Of a DNA stretch of 64,000 nt, positions 45,577-54,304 are shown in pieces (positions within the stretch are counted from its first letter, which is position 1; every line of letters starts with the position of its first letter). The stretch is taken from the NCBI RefSeq assembly GCF_002752675.1, contig NZ_CP024608.1:1178001-1242000 (forward strand), written 5' to 3'. A program made the position numbers and the translations under genes. Source of the stretch: Massilia violaceinigra (GTDB taxonomy: Bacteria; Pseudomonadota; Gammaproteobacteria; Burkholderiales; Burkholderiaceae_D). Below the pieces are notes generated by a model. That model had not been told where the DNA came from, made no database searches, and saw only the letters and a list, made by a program, of their open reading frames with translations.

Positions 45577-45809
45577 ATGGCCGACAAAGGCAACAACACG
45601 ATTATTCATTTTGCATGATTTATTTATTTGCAATATTGTTGTCAAAATAATTCCTCCGTAGGACATTCAGGACAGGCACAACGGGGGGCCGTTCCTACCG
45701 GCCCCGCGGCCTGCTGCCCCGCGCTTTTCTCACCGCCTGCGCTCTGGTTTTAGTCTTTCCGCTGTTGAATTTCATGGTTCGTCCATCAATCAATCAGGAG
45801 ACTTCTTAC
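45577..45809 (+). promoter_or_regulatory. Leader region of the lodA-like gene with AT-rich patch, promoter candidate and hairpin
   Basis: Bases about 45595-45655 are strikingly AT-rich for this genome. They include TTGCAT (45611-45616), a 17-base spacer and TATTGT (45634-45639) as a promoter candidate. Downstream, GGGGCCG and CGGCCCC around 45685-45705 can form a hairpin in the untranslated leader. AGGAG stands eight bases before the ATG at 45810. Nothing else is recognisable in the gap. Confidence 0.35.
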
Positions 45810-47950
45810 ATGCCATCCCCCGTCAGTTACCGTATTCACCCGTCGATCGGCGTCGGCCGCGTCGGCAACAGCCTGGACGCGTATTACCTTGCGCCCGACA
45901 GCATCGGCGGCTTGCCGATCGAAGCGAGCGCCAGCGGCGATCCGGTGTTCGAAAACAATGCGCCCAAAAGGGTGACCCAGTTCAAGGATGCGAAAGGCCG
46001 CATCAAGCGCCAGGCGGCCACCTTTGCCATCTATCAGTCCACCCCGGACGGATTGGGCGAAGTCGAGCTGGACCTGACGGGCGACCTGGTCGAATCGGTG
46101 GTGTGGTCCGTTCACGTTGCCAATAAAAAATCGGCGTGGTGGGATTTCGTGCCCTTGCTGGGCGACCTGATGTTCGGCAAGTACAACAGCTACGAAACCT
46201 GGCAGGCGCCGCCCGCCGCCTGGGATGTGGGCTCGGCCGCCTGGACCGGATACCGCAATTCGGACACCACCGGCGACGCGCGCCAGGCCCTGATCATCGA
46301 TCCGGGACCACGCAGCGTGACCGGTGCGCTGGCGGCGCCGGTGGAATTTACCGCCGACACGGTTCCCGAAGGCTACACCCACGCCTCCTTCCCGCCGACG
46401 AACGTCAGCCAGGGCTTGCCGGTGAAGTCGCTCGGCGAAATCCGCACCGATTCGCGCGCCAACCTGCTGGTGCTGGGCGGCTTCGGCCACGCCGGCGGCA
46501 ACGAGAGCATCACCGGTTTCGGCGGCGGCAATACCTGGAACGACGATATCGCCGACGGTCCGGTGACGGCGCTCATCACCTTCAAGGACCAGACGCAGGT
46601 CACGCTGTCGGCCTGGGTGGTGATCGGTTCCCCCAAATTCGCGCCCCAGCTGGTCAATGTGTCGACCTGGGACGATGTGGCGCTCGACTGCGCGCTCAAA
46701 TACCAGGGCGCCCGGCCCGACGTGTACGACCTGGCCAGGTGGGCGGACACGAGCGGCTGGAATCCGGAGTACAAGGTCAACTACTGGGAAGACATCAAGC
46801 CGTTCCTGAACCGGATGGCGGACTACCAGTGGGTGGCGACGGTGCCGTCGATGACGGCGTTCATCAATCCACCCTTCGATCCGAGCGACGCCAGCGAAGC
46901 GGCGCGGCCGCAGCGCGAGCAGTTCCTGCGCTACTTCCGCCAGCCGCCGACCCGGCGGCCGGCTTTACCGATGGCCAGAACCAGCAATTGTTCAGCAGCG
47001 GCTTGCAGGACGTGACGGGCGTGCCGCTGGTGCCGATGAATTCGGGTTCGAATTCGGTGCGCAACAATGTGATCGACAAGTTTTCGGTGCTGACCGATAC
47101 CCAGTATTTCCTGCTCAAACAGTGGGCGGCGGGCCAGTTCGAACCGAACGCGCCGGCGTTGACCATTCCCAATGTGCATCCGCTGGACCGGGCCGGGATC
47201 GGCAATTGCGTGGGCGAGCCGATGTGTCCCGGCATCGAAGTGACCTGGTCGGTGCGCAATCCGACCGTGTATGCGGCGCCGTACGAAATTCGCCACCGCC
47301 ATGACGCAGCGTATTACGTCAGCAACGGCCTGTCATGGTCCGAGGACGAGACCGCGCCGATCGACTGGAGCGCGCCGACCGTGGGCGCCGGTTGCGAGCC
47401 GGGCGACCTGACCAAGCGCATGGCCATTCCGTGGCAGGCCGACTTCTTCGATTGCTCGGTCCAGTTCATCAATTTCGACAATCCGAACGAGGTCAAGAAC
47501 CCGATCTCGATGATCCCCACGCCGCCCACCTACTATTCGTACTGGTGGCCGCCGCAAAGCCCGTGGAACGTCATCGCCGGCGCCTACACGGCCGAGGAGC
47601 AGAAGCTGACCGGGGTGCCGGCCGGGATGCAGGTGATGTACAGCCGCGGCGTGAACAGCTTCACGCAGATGATCACGTCGTGGAAGTACCTCGGCTTCGT
47701 GGCCAACCAGAATCCCGATCCGGTCTACGGGCGCCAGTATCCGTACTTTGCGGAGCAGGAGCGCAATCACGACCGCTTCAACCTGGCCAGCGTGGCGGTG
47801 GGCAATGTGAGCAGCTTCGTCACCGGCGACGATTCGAATTTCTATCCGGCTTGGTTCCTCAAGGATGAAGATCCCGAGCCGCAGACACGCCAGGGCGACA
47901 AACCGCGCAAGATCCTCACCTCGTCCCATGGCCGCACCAGCCGCCGCTGA
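45810..47950 (+). pseudogene. LodA-like CTQ-dependent amino-acid oxidase, interrupted by a frameshift
   Basis: The reading frame opens with the LodA hallmark YRIHPSIGVGRVGNS and runs to about base 46950, then would drift out of register and stop at 47015. The family sequence resumes in the next frame (DPAAGFTDGQNQQLFSSGL) and continues to 47950. Joined, it is about 713 residues, a normal LodA length. One missing base in the GC-rich run near 46941-46955 explains it. LodA-group enzymes oxidise lysine, glycine or similar and release hydrogen peroxide, using a cysteine tryptophylquinone built in the chain. The cofactor Cys is probably in WQADFFDCS and the Trp in MITSWKYLGF. The frameshift may be a sequencing error or real loss. 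Confidence 0.8.
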
Positions 47951-49118
47951 TACGGACGGGCCACGAGAGGCCGGGCCGCGAGAGGCCGGGCCGCGCGCCG
48001 GCGATGACGACGCCGATTTCGACGTCGTCATCCTCGGTGCCGGGCCGGCGGGCGCCGCCGCGGCGATTACCCTGCGCCGCTTTACCGGGCTGCGCGTGGC
48101 GATCGTCGAGCGGCGCCTGTTCGATCCGTTCCGTCCCGGCGAGACCGTCTCGCCGGCCTTGTTTCCACTGATCGACTACCTGGGTATCGCGCGCGCCGGG
48201 TTCGAGGAGCGCCATCTGCAATCGTATGCGCACGCGGCCGCCTGGGGTGGCGAGCAGCTGGTGGTGCGCGATTTTCTGTTCAACGGCCAGGGCAGCGGCC
48301 TGCACCTGGACCGCATGGCGTTCGACAGCATGCTGCTGGAGCAGGCCGGCAAGCTGGGTGCGGTGATCCTGCAGCCGGCCGAGCCGCTGGCGGTGACGCC
48401 CGGCGCGCGCTGGACCATCAGCGTGCGCCATGGCGAACGGCGGCGCGCGCTAAGTGCCGCTTACGTCATCGATTGCAGCGGGCGCAACAGCGTGATGGTG
48501 CGCCAGCAGCAGTGTCCGGTGCTGCAGACCGACCGCATGGTGGGGGTGTATGCCTACTACGAGGCCGGCGACGATCAGGAGCGGGTGCAGCGCACGCTGG
48601 TCGAAACGACAGCGGACGGCTGGTTTTACCTGGCGCCGCTGCCGGGGCGGCGCACGGCGGTGGCCTTCATGACCGATGCCGACACCTTGCGCACGCTGGA
48701 CTTGCTCGATCCGGAGCAATGGCGGCGCCATGCGCTGGCAACCCAGCATATCGGCGCGCTGGTGCGGGAACTGCCGGCGCCGCAAGCGTTCCGCCAGTAT
48801 CCGATCCACAGCCGGGTGGCGCGCTTGCCGGCCAATGCGGCGTGGACGGCGGCCGGGGATGCGGCGGCCAGCTTCGATCCGGTATCGTCGCTGGGGATCG
48901 GGCATGCGCTCAGTTCGGGCATGCATGCCGGCCGGGTGGCGCATGCGCATGTGGAGCAGGGCGGCGGGCTGGGGGAGGGCTACCGGCAATCGCTGCTCGA
49001 TCACTTCCAGGCGTATGTGGCAACCAGGCGCAGCTTGTATGCGAATGAGCAGCGCTGGCCGGGGTCGGGGTTCTGGCAGCGGCGCCTGATGGACGGGCGG
49101 GAGCGCTCGGCGGCTTGA
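47928..49118 (+). CDS. LodB-like FAD-dependent maturation enzyme
   Basis: A 396-residue flavoprotein. Residues 30-50 hold the FAD motif DVVILGAGPAGAAAA; later segments include RPGETVSPALFPL and the FAD-ribose segment AAGDAAASFDPVSSLGIGHA. LodB proteins build the quinone cofactor of their LodA partner. The ATG at 47928 lies inside the end of the lodA-like gene (23-base overlap), the usual operon arrangement. The first 28 residues are a Pro/Arg/Gly/Asp tail with a repeated AGPRE unit and may be partly leader. Confidence 0.88.
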   Translation: MAAPAAADTDGPREAGPREAGPRAGDDDADFDVVILGAGPAGAAAAITLRRFTGLRVAIVERRLFDPFRPGETVSPALFPLIDYLGIARAGFEERHLQSYAHAAAWGGEQLVVRDFLFNGQGSGLHLDRMAFDSMLLEQAGKLGAVILQPAEPLAVTPGARWTISVRHGERRRALSAAYVIDCSGRNSVMVRQQQCPVLQTDRMVGVYAYYEAGDDQERVQRTLVETTADGWFYLAPLPGRRTAVAFMTDADTLRTLDLLDPEQWRRHALATQHIGALVRELPAPQAFRQYPIHSRVARLPANAAWTAAGDAAASFDPVSSLGIGHALSSGMHAGRVAHAHVEQGGGLGEGYRQSLLDHFQAYVATRRSLYANEQRWPGSGFWQRRLMDGRERSAA

Positions 49119-49247
49119 GGAATCGGGCGGCGTGTCGCAGCACGTTGCGTGTACTCCATCATCGTTCCTGTCCCCGCCATCGTGGTGCCGGTGCCGGTGC
49201 CGCCCTTTGGTTCCGGCGCCACCCTCACCGTCACGGCACCCACCCCT

Positions 49248-49333
49248 CGTCGTCCCCGCGCAGGCGGGGACCCAAGTTCGTTGAGCCCTCGAATACGCTA
49301 CAGACTTGGGTCCCCGCATGCGCGGGGACGACG
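49248..49333. repeat. REP-like palindromic element, copy C
   Basis: Left arm CGTCGTCCCCGCGCAGGCGG continues GGACCCAAGTT; right arm ACTTGGGTCCCCGCATGCGC continues GGGGACGACG. Relative to copies A and B, the central GGTTCCCG of each arm is GGTCCCCG on both sides, a compensated change that preserves pairing. It fills most of the 394-base gap between the lodB-like gene and the phosphoesterase gene. Confidence 0.75.
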
Positions 49334-49435
49334 GTGGGGGCAGGTGACAAATTTTCCAGCCTGCGTGGCGTGCCGATGAGCAAGGAGCGAGGGGAGCGCC
49401 TCCCGAACAGGCGGCCTCGGCAGCACATCCCACGC

Positions 49436-49441
49436 TATAAT
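49436..49441 (+). promoter_or_regulatory. -10 box for the metallophosphoesterase gene
   Basis: A perfect TATAAT hexamer 72 bases before the ATG, within GCTATAATGAAG. No convincing -35 is seen at the right distance, so activation by a regulator is possible. Confidence 0.4.
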
Positions 49442-49512
49442 GAAGTTGAACACTAGTCATCAATTGTAAAATAACAATCTTAATTGCGCGCCAAGCGACG
49501 CCGTCCCCCACC

Positions 49513-50256
49513 ATGCGCCTTGCCCTGCTGACCGACCTGCACGCCAATCGCGAAGCCCTCGATGCTTGCCTGACGCATGCGCGCGCCCAGAAAGCCGACC
49601 AGTACGCGTTTACGGGCGACTTTGTCGGCTACGGCGCCGATCCGGCCTGGGTGCTCGATACCGTGATGGAGCACGTGGCGCGCGGGGCGGTGGCGGTGCA
49701 GGGCAATCACGATTATTCGGTCACCCATGAAACGCGGCCGCAGATGCATTTCGAGGCGCGCGAAGTGATCGAGTGGACCCGCGGCCAGCTCAGCGGCGAG
49801 CAGATGGCTTTCCTGTCCGGCTTGCCGCTGACCCAGGAGTTCGAGCGCATGCTGTTCGTCCACGCCAGCGCCCACGACCCGGTCAAGTGGGAATACGTGA
49901 CCGGGCTGGAACCGGCCGAGCGCAGCCTGCGCGCGGCGCGCAAGCGCATGGTGTTTTCCGGCCACGTGCACACGCCCGCGCTGTACCGGCGCGCCGACGA
50001 CGGACGCATGGGCTCGCACGTGCCGGTGCCGGGCACGCGCATCGCGATCGCGCCCCAGCACCAGTACCTGGTGATTCCGGGCGCGGTGGGCCAGCCGCGC
50101 GACGGCAACAGCGCCGCCTGCTACGCGCTGTACGACGATGTCGCGCGCGAGCTGGTGTATTACCGCATTCCCTACGATAACGGCGCCGCCGCGCGCCGCG
50201 TGATCGCCGCCGGATTGCCGATTGTGTTCGCCATGCGTCTGATTGAGGGCATCTAG
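49513..50256 (+). CDS. Calcineurin-like metallophosphoesterase (YfcE-type)
   Basis: A 247-residue cytoplasmic hydrolase with the complete metal-binding set: DLHAN at 8-12, GDFVGYG near 35-41, GNHD near 65-68, a His in FVHAS and GHVHTP near 155-160. These bind two metal ions and hydrolyse phosphomonoesters or diesters. The substrate is unknown. It is a single-gene unit with its own -10 box. Confidence 0.9.
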   Translation: MRLALLTDLHANREALDACLTHARAQKADQYAFTGDFVGYGADPAWVLDTVMEHVARGAVAVQGNHDYSVTHETRPQMHFEAREVIEWTRGQLSGEQMAFLSGLPLTQEFERMLFVHASAHDPVKWEYVTGLEPAERSLRAARKRMVFSGHVHTPALYRRADDGRMGSHVPVPGTRIAIAPQHQYLVIPGAVGQPRDGNSAACYALYDDVARELVYYRIPYDNGAAARRVIAAGLPIVFAMRLIEGI

Positions 50257-50342
50257 ACAACAGTCGTATTGCAACGCAAGGTGGGCTAACGTACTATCAG
50301 TTGGTAAGTGGCCCGCCGCGGGCCCGTACCAGGATCGCTCCC

Positions 50343-53300
50343 ATGGACAATGCCGCTCCCACCCCGGCCGTACCGTTCCCTTACCCAGGCATGCGCCGGC
50401 CCGCGTGGCTCGGCGCCGCTGCGCTGGCGGGGCTGGTGATGGCCTTGTGCCTGTGCCTGACCTGGCAGTTGTGGGAAGCGGCGCGGCGCGAAGCCAAACG
50501 CGAGCTGCGCACCGAATTCGAGACGGCCGCGCGCGCGGTGGTCAACCAGCTGGCGCTGCGCATGGCGGCCCATGTGCAGATGCTGCGCGGGGTGCAGGGA
50601 TTGTTCGCCAGTTCGGATGATGTCACGCGCCAGGAGTTCACCGATTTCGTGCGCACTCAGCAAGCCAATGTCGAGTATCCCGGCATGAAAGGGATCGGCT
50701 ATATTCTTGCCCTGTCCGACGCCCGGCGCGGCGCGCACCTGGCACAGGTGCGCGGCGGCGGCTTGCCCGACTACGCGATCTCGCCCCCCGGCACGCGCCC
50801 GTCCTACGCGCCGCTGATGTACCTCGAACCATTTACCGGTGCCCGCCTGCGCCCGCTCGGCCACGACATGTTTTCCGAGGAGCCGCTGCGCCTGATGCTG
50901 GAACAGGCGCGCGACAGCGGCCAGCCGGTCATGTCCGGCAAGGCCACCGTGGCGCGCGAACGCGGGCGGGGCGCTTCCGATGGCGTGCTCATTGCCCTGC
51001 CGGTATATATCGGCCGCAAGGCGCCGGACAGCGTCGAGCAGCGGCGCGACCTGCTGCGCGGCTGGGTGTATGCGCCCTTCGTCATGGAAGATCTGATGAC
51101 GCATGTGGGCGGCGCGCGCGCCGGCGCGCTGGCGCTGGAAATCTACGACGGCAATCGCGCCACGCCGCAGGCGCGCATGGCCGCCGGCGCCGTGCCCTAT
51201 TTCGGCGCCGCGCCCGCGCTGCGCACCGAACAGCGCCTCGGCATCGCGGGACGGCGCTGGACCCTGGTCATCAGCGCTGGCGCCGGCTTCGGCGCGGCGC
51301 AGCAGGACCAGGCGCCGCAACTGGTGCTCACGCTCGGCCTGGCGGTGACGGCGCTGCTCTCCCTGCTGACCTGGATGCTGGCGCGCAGCAGCGCCCTGGC
51401 CGGCCGCGCGCTGCGCAAGTCGCAGCTGCTGACGAACCAACTGACCGCGGGCCAGCGGCGCCTGGCCGCGCTGGCCGAGTCGGCACAGCGCTCCGACGCC
51501 ATGATGCGCAGCATCCTCGACTCGACCTTCGACGCGATTTTGGTCGACAACGGCGACCGCCGCATCCTGGCCTCGAACCAGCGCTTCCGGGCGCTGTGGG
51601 GCGTGCCCGACGAGCTCGACCTGACGGCCGACGACGCGGCCTTGGTCGCACACCTGCTGACCCAGCTGGTGCATGCGGGGCCGCTGCTGTACAGCCGCTC
51701 GCTGCGGCTGGAGGAGCACGAGGAGCACCGCGAGCTGCTGCGCCTGAAGGATGGGCGCTTCATCGAGCAGTTCACGCGCCCGGTGCGGCTGGGCCACGAA
51801 GGTGCCCGCCTGTGGTCGTTTCGCGACATCACCGAGCGCAAGCAGGTCGAACAGCGCGAGCGCGCGCACCGCCACGTGCTCGAACTGCTGGCGCACGGCG
51901 CCCCGCTGCAAGCCGTGCTGGGCGCGGTGGTGCTGGGGGTGGAGTCGACCAATAACGGCATGCTGTGCGCGATCCTGCTGCTCGACGATGAAGGGCGCTT
52001 CCTGTACACCGGCGCCGCGCCCAGCCTGCCGTGCTTTTTCAATGCCGCCGTCGATGGCTTGCCGGCCGCTCCGGGTTACGGATCGTGCGGCAGCGCGGCC
52101 GCCAGCGGCCAGCGCGTCATCGTCGAGAACATCCAGACCCACCCCGACTGGGCGGCCTACCGCGAGATTGCCGCGCGCGCGCAACTGGCGTCGAGCTGGT
52201 CGGAACCGATCCGCGGCGCGTCCGGGCGCGTGCTGGGCACCTTCGCGATCTATCACCACACACCGCATTATCCGAGCGCGGCCCATGTGGTGCTGATCGA
52301 GCAGGCGGCCCAGCTGGCCGGCATCGCGCTGGAACAGGCCCAGGCCGCGCAAGCGCTGCGCGTGGGCGAGGAGCGCTTTCGCAGCCTGTACGACCACGCC
52401 CCGGTGGCGCTGTGGGAGCAGGACTGGTCGGCCGCGCGCGAGGCGGTGGGGCGACTGCAGGCCTGCGGCGTGGACGACCTGGGCGCGTGGCTGCGCGAGC
52501 GTCCCGAAGAAACGCAGCGCCTGGCGTCGCTGGTGCGCATCACCGACGTCAACGGCGCTGCGCTGGTGCACGTGGGCGCCTGCGCCAAGGAGCCGGGCAC
52601 GCTGGGCCTGGCGCAGAACTTCGGCAGCCTGGGCGCCGGCGCATTCATCGACGCGCTGGTGGCGCTGACCGGTGGCGCCCTGTTCCACGAATGCGAGAGC
52701 AGTTTCCTGCGAATCGATGGCGTGGCGCGCCAGCACGAACTGACCTTGCTGGTCATGCCGGGACACGCGCAATCGCTCGACTTCGTGATTGCCTCGACGG
52801 TCGACATCACCGAGCGCAAACGCATCGACGACGAACTGCAGGCGCTGGCCAGCACCGATTTCCTGACCGGGCTGCCGAACCGGCGCGTGTTCATGGCGCG
52901 CCTGGACGACCAGTTCGCGCGGCTGCAGCGCAGCGTGGACGAATGCGCATCGGTGCTGATGCTCGACATCGACCATTTCAAGCGCGTCAACGACGTGTTC
53001 GGCCACGCGGTGGGCGACGCGGTGCTGCGCCATATGGCGGCCCTGATGCGGTCGGGCCAGCGCAAGATCGATACCCTGGGCCGGGTCGGCGGGGAGGAAT
53101 TCGCGGTGCTGCTGCCGGGGACGACCGGCCCGGCGGCGCAGCAGTATGCGGAGCGCCTGCGCCAGAGCGTCGCCGACAGCCCGCTCGATGGCGATGGCCG
53201 CGAGATTGCGATCACGGTCAGCATCGGCATCGCTACCATCGAGGCCGGCGATGCGGGCCCGGATGCGGCCCTGATCCGGGCCGACAAGGCGCTGTACCAG

Positions 53301-53393
53301 GCCAAGGCCGGTGGGCGCAACCGGGTTTGCGACCACGCCGGCGCGTCCGCGCCAAACAGCGTGGACGCGATGGCCGCTTTTACGAAGGCTTGA
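50343..53393 (+). CDS. Membrane diguanylate cyclase with CHASE, PAS and GAF domains
   Basis: A 1016-residue sensor. One helix lies near 20-42, then a periplasmic CHASE domain (about 75-290; YPGMKGIGYIL) and a second helix near 325-345. Cytoplasmic parts are a PAS (about 385-505), a GAF (about 515-670), a second PAS-like region and a GGDEF domain. The active site is GGEEF at 916-920, and RKID at 907-910 is an intact inhibitory site. It should make cyclic di-GMP in response to an extracellular ligand. The ATG at 50343 is taken; an earlier in-frame start at 50301 adds 14 residues. Its 3' end overlaps the convergent gene by 14 bases. Confidence 0.9.
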   Translation: MDNAAPTPAVPFPYPGMRRPAWLGAAALAGLVMALCLCLTWQLWEAARREAKRELRTEFETAARAVVNQLALRMAAHVQMLRGVQGLFASSDDVTRQEFTDFVRTQQANVEYPGMKGIGYILALSDARRGAHLAQVRGGGLPDYAISPPGTRPSYAPLMYLEPFTGARLRPLGHDMFSEEPLRLMLEQARDSGQPVMSGKATVARERGRGASDGVLIALPVYIGRKAPDSVEQRRDLLRGWVYAPFVMEDLMTHVGGARAGALALEIYDGNRATPQARMAAGAVPYFGAAPALRTEQRLGIAGRRWTLVISAGAGFGAAQQDQAPQLVLTLGLAVTALLSLLTWMLARSSALAGRALRKSQLLTNQLTAGQRRLAALAESAQRSDAMMRSILDSTFDAILVDNGDRRILASNQRFRALWGVPDELDLTADDAALVAHLLTQLVHAGPLLYSRSLRLEEHEEHRELLRLKDGRFIEQFTRPVRLGHEGARLWSFRDITERKQVEQRERAHRHVLELLAHGAPLQAVLGAVVLGVESTNNGMLCAILLLDDEGRFLYTGAAPSLPCFFNAAVDGLPAAPGYGSCGSAAASGQRVIVENIQTHPDWAAYREIAARAQLASSWSEPIRGASGRVLGTFAIYHHTPHYPSAAHVVLIEQAAQLAGIALEQAQAAQALRVGEERFRSLYDHAPVALWEQDWSAAREAVGRLQACGVDDLGAWLRERPEETQRLASLVRITDVNGAALVHVGACAKEPGTLGLAQNFGSLGAGAFIDALVALTGGALFHECESSFLRIDGVARQHELTLLVMPGHAQSLDFVIASTVDITERKRIDDELQALASTDFLTGLPNRRVFMARLDDQFARLQRSVDECASVLMLDIDHFKRVNDVFGHAVGDAVLRHMAALMRSGQRKIDTLGRVGGEEFAVLLPGTTGPAAQQYAERLRQSVADSPLDGDGREIAITVSIGIATIEAGDAGPDAALIRADKALYQAKAGGRNRVCDHAGASAPNSVDAMAAFTKA

Positions 53394-53763
53394 CTGCGTC
53401 AATGCCGGCGCGCGGCTTGCGCGCGCGGCTGGCCAGATACCAGATGATGGCCAGCGGGATGGCCAGCGGCAGCAGCAGCGGCGACACCATCACGGCGAGC
53501 ACGAGGGCGCCGAGCGCCAGGCCCCCAACGGCCAGCACGCCCAGGCCGGCGAAGACCAGCGCCAGGACCATGCCCACGAACAGCATCACGATGCCCGCGA
53601 TCAGCAGGCCGCCGCCGGCGAACAGCATGCCCACCAGGGCGGCGGCGGGGCCGTTGAACTCATCGCCGTCGATGTTGACCGACATGCCGGACGGGCCCAC
53701 CATGGCCTCCCAGGCGACCATGATGAACAGGAACAGGAGCAGCAGGGGAGCGTATTTTTTCAT
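53380..53763 (-). CDS. Small membrane protein of unknown function
   Basis: A 127-residue protein. A signal-like helix (MKKYAPLLLLFLFIMVAWEA) is followed by a short acidic loop (NIDGDEFNGPA), then a long hydrophobic Gly/Ala/Val/Leu stretch that would make two or three more membrane passes and a basic tail (ASRARKPRAG). I do not recognise the family. The ATG at 53763 is chosen because the longer frame starts in low-quality sequence. Confidence 0.6.
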   Translation of the reverse strand: MKKYAPLLLLFLFIMVAWEAMVGPSGMSVNIDGDEFNGPAAALVGMLFAGGGLLIAGIVMLFVGMVLALVFAGLGVLAVGGLALGALVLAVMVSPLLLPLAIPLAIIWYLASRARKPRAGIDAVKPS

Positions 53764-53957
53764 GACAGTGGCCTCGGTTGGGGATAGGTGTTTGCTTGGT
53801 ACGCTTGCACTGTAGCGAGGCTGCTGGCGCGGCGCCATGCGCATGCGACAGACTGCATTTTTGACGGGGTGGGCGGTGCTGCAGGCGGTATCGCCAGCGC
53901 TGGCGCGCGCGCCGCCGCGGGTGCATGTCCGACTTACCCAAAACGCAATTTTCTACC

Positions 53958-53985
53958 TTGAAATTCCCACTTCATTGCCTATACT
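53958..53985 (+). promoter_or_regulatory. Sigma70 promoter of the Pro-rich miniprotein gene
   Basis: TTGAAA at 53958-53963 and TATACT at 53980-53985 are spaced by 16 bases. Transcription would begin near 53992, giving a leader of only about 20 bases. The surrounding DNA is AT-rich compared with the flanking genes. Confidence 0.6.
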
Positions 53986-54011
53986 GAATACTCTGTCGCA
54001 TGGAGAAGCAT

Positions 54012-54257
54012 ATGGACTTTGTACACTATTCAGGGGACCGGTGGGCGGTGGTGGCGGGCGGCTTCGTGGCGCGCCAGTTGCGCATCCTGCTCGCCGGCGG
54101 CGGTCCCAAAGGGCCGCCGTCGGCGCCCCCGGCCATTCCACCGATTATCATCACCCCGTTCAACTACGGCACGCCGGCACCGGCCATCGATCCGCGTATC
54201 CCTCCGCCCGGTCCGCCGCTGCAGCCGCCCGCGCCGCCGCGCCAGCGGTTCGCATAA
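54012..54257 (+). CDS. Pro/Gly-rich miniprotein with its own promoter and terminator
   Basis: An 81-residue protein. The first 30 residues look foldable (DFVHYSGDRWAVVAGGFVAR), and the rest is proline-rich with repeats of PP and IPP (PPSAPPAIPPIIITPF, PPPGPPLQPPAPP). GGAG ends six bases before the ATG at 54012; an in-frame ATG at 54000 would place that site inside the coding region. A clear promoter and a clear terminator bracket it, so it is very likely expressed. No family is recognised. Confidence 0.65.
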   Translation: MDFVHYSGDRWAVVAGGFVARQLRILLAGGGPKGPPSAPPAIPPIIITPFNYGTPAPAIDPRIPPPGPPLQPPAPPRQRFA

Positions 54258-54286
54258 AAAAAGCCCACCGAAACAGGTGGGCTTTG
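54256..54286. terminator. Bidirectional rho-independent terminator
   Basis: AAAAGCCCACC pairs with GGTGGGCTTT around a GAAACA loop, with an A-run on the left and T-run on the right. It can serve both the miniprotein gene and the convergent PEP-CTERM gene. Confidence 0.85.
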
Positions 54287-54304
54287 TCATGTGGCTCCGT
54301 CGGA

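Noticed and set aside
50343..53393. Loss of the inhibitory site in this cyclase
   Set aside because: On counting residues, RKID lies exactly five residues before GGEEF, so the site is intact.
50286..53402. A 1038-codon minus-strand frame opposite the CHASE-GGDEF cyclase
   Set aside because: It is an antisense shadow of a GC-rich gene; the sense strand carries complete CHASE, GAF and GGDEF motifs.
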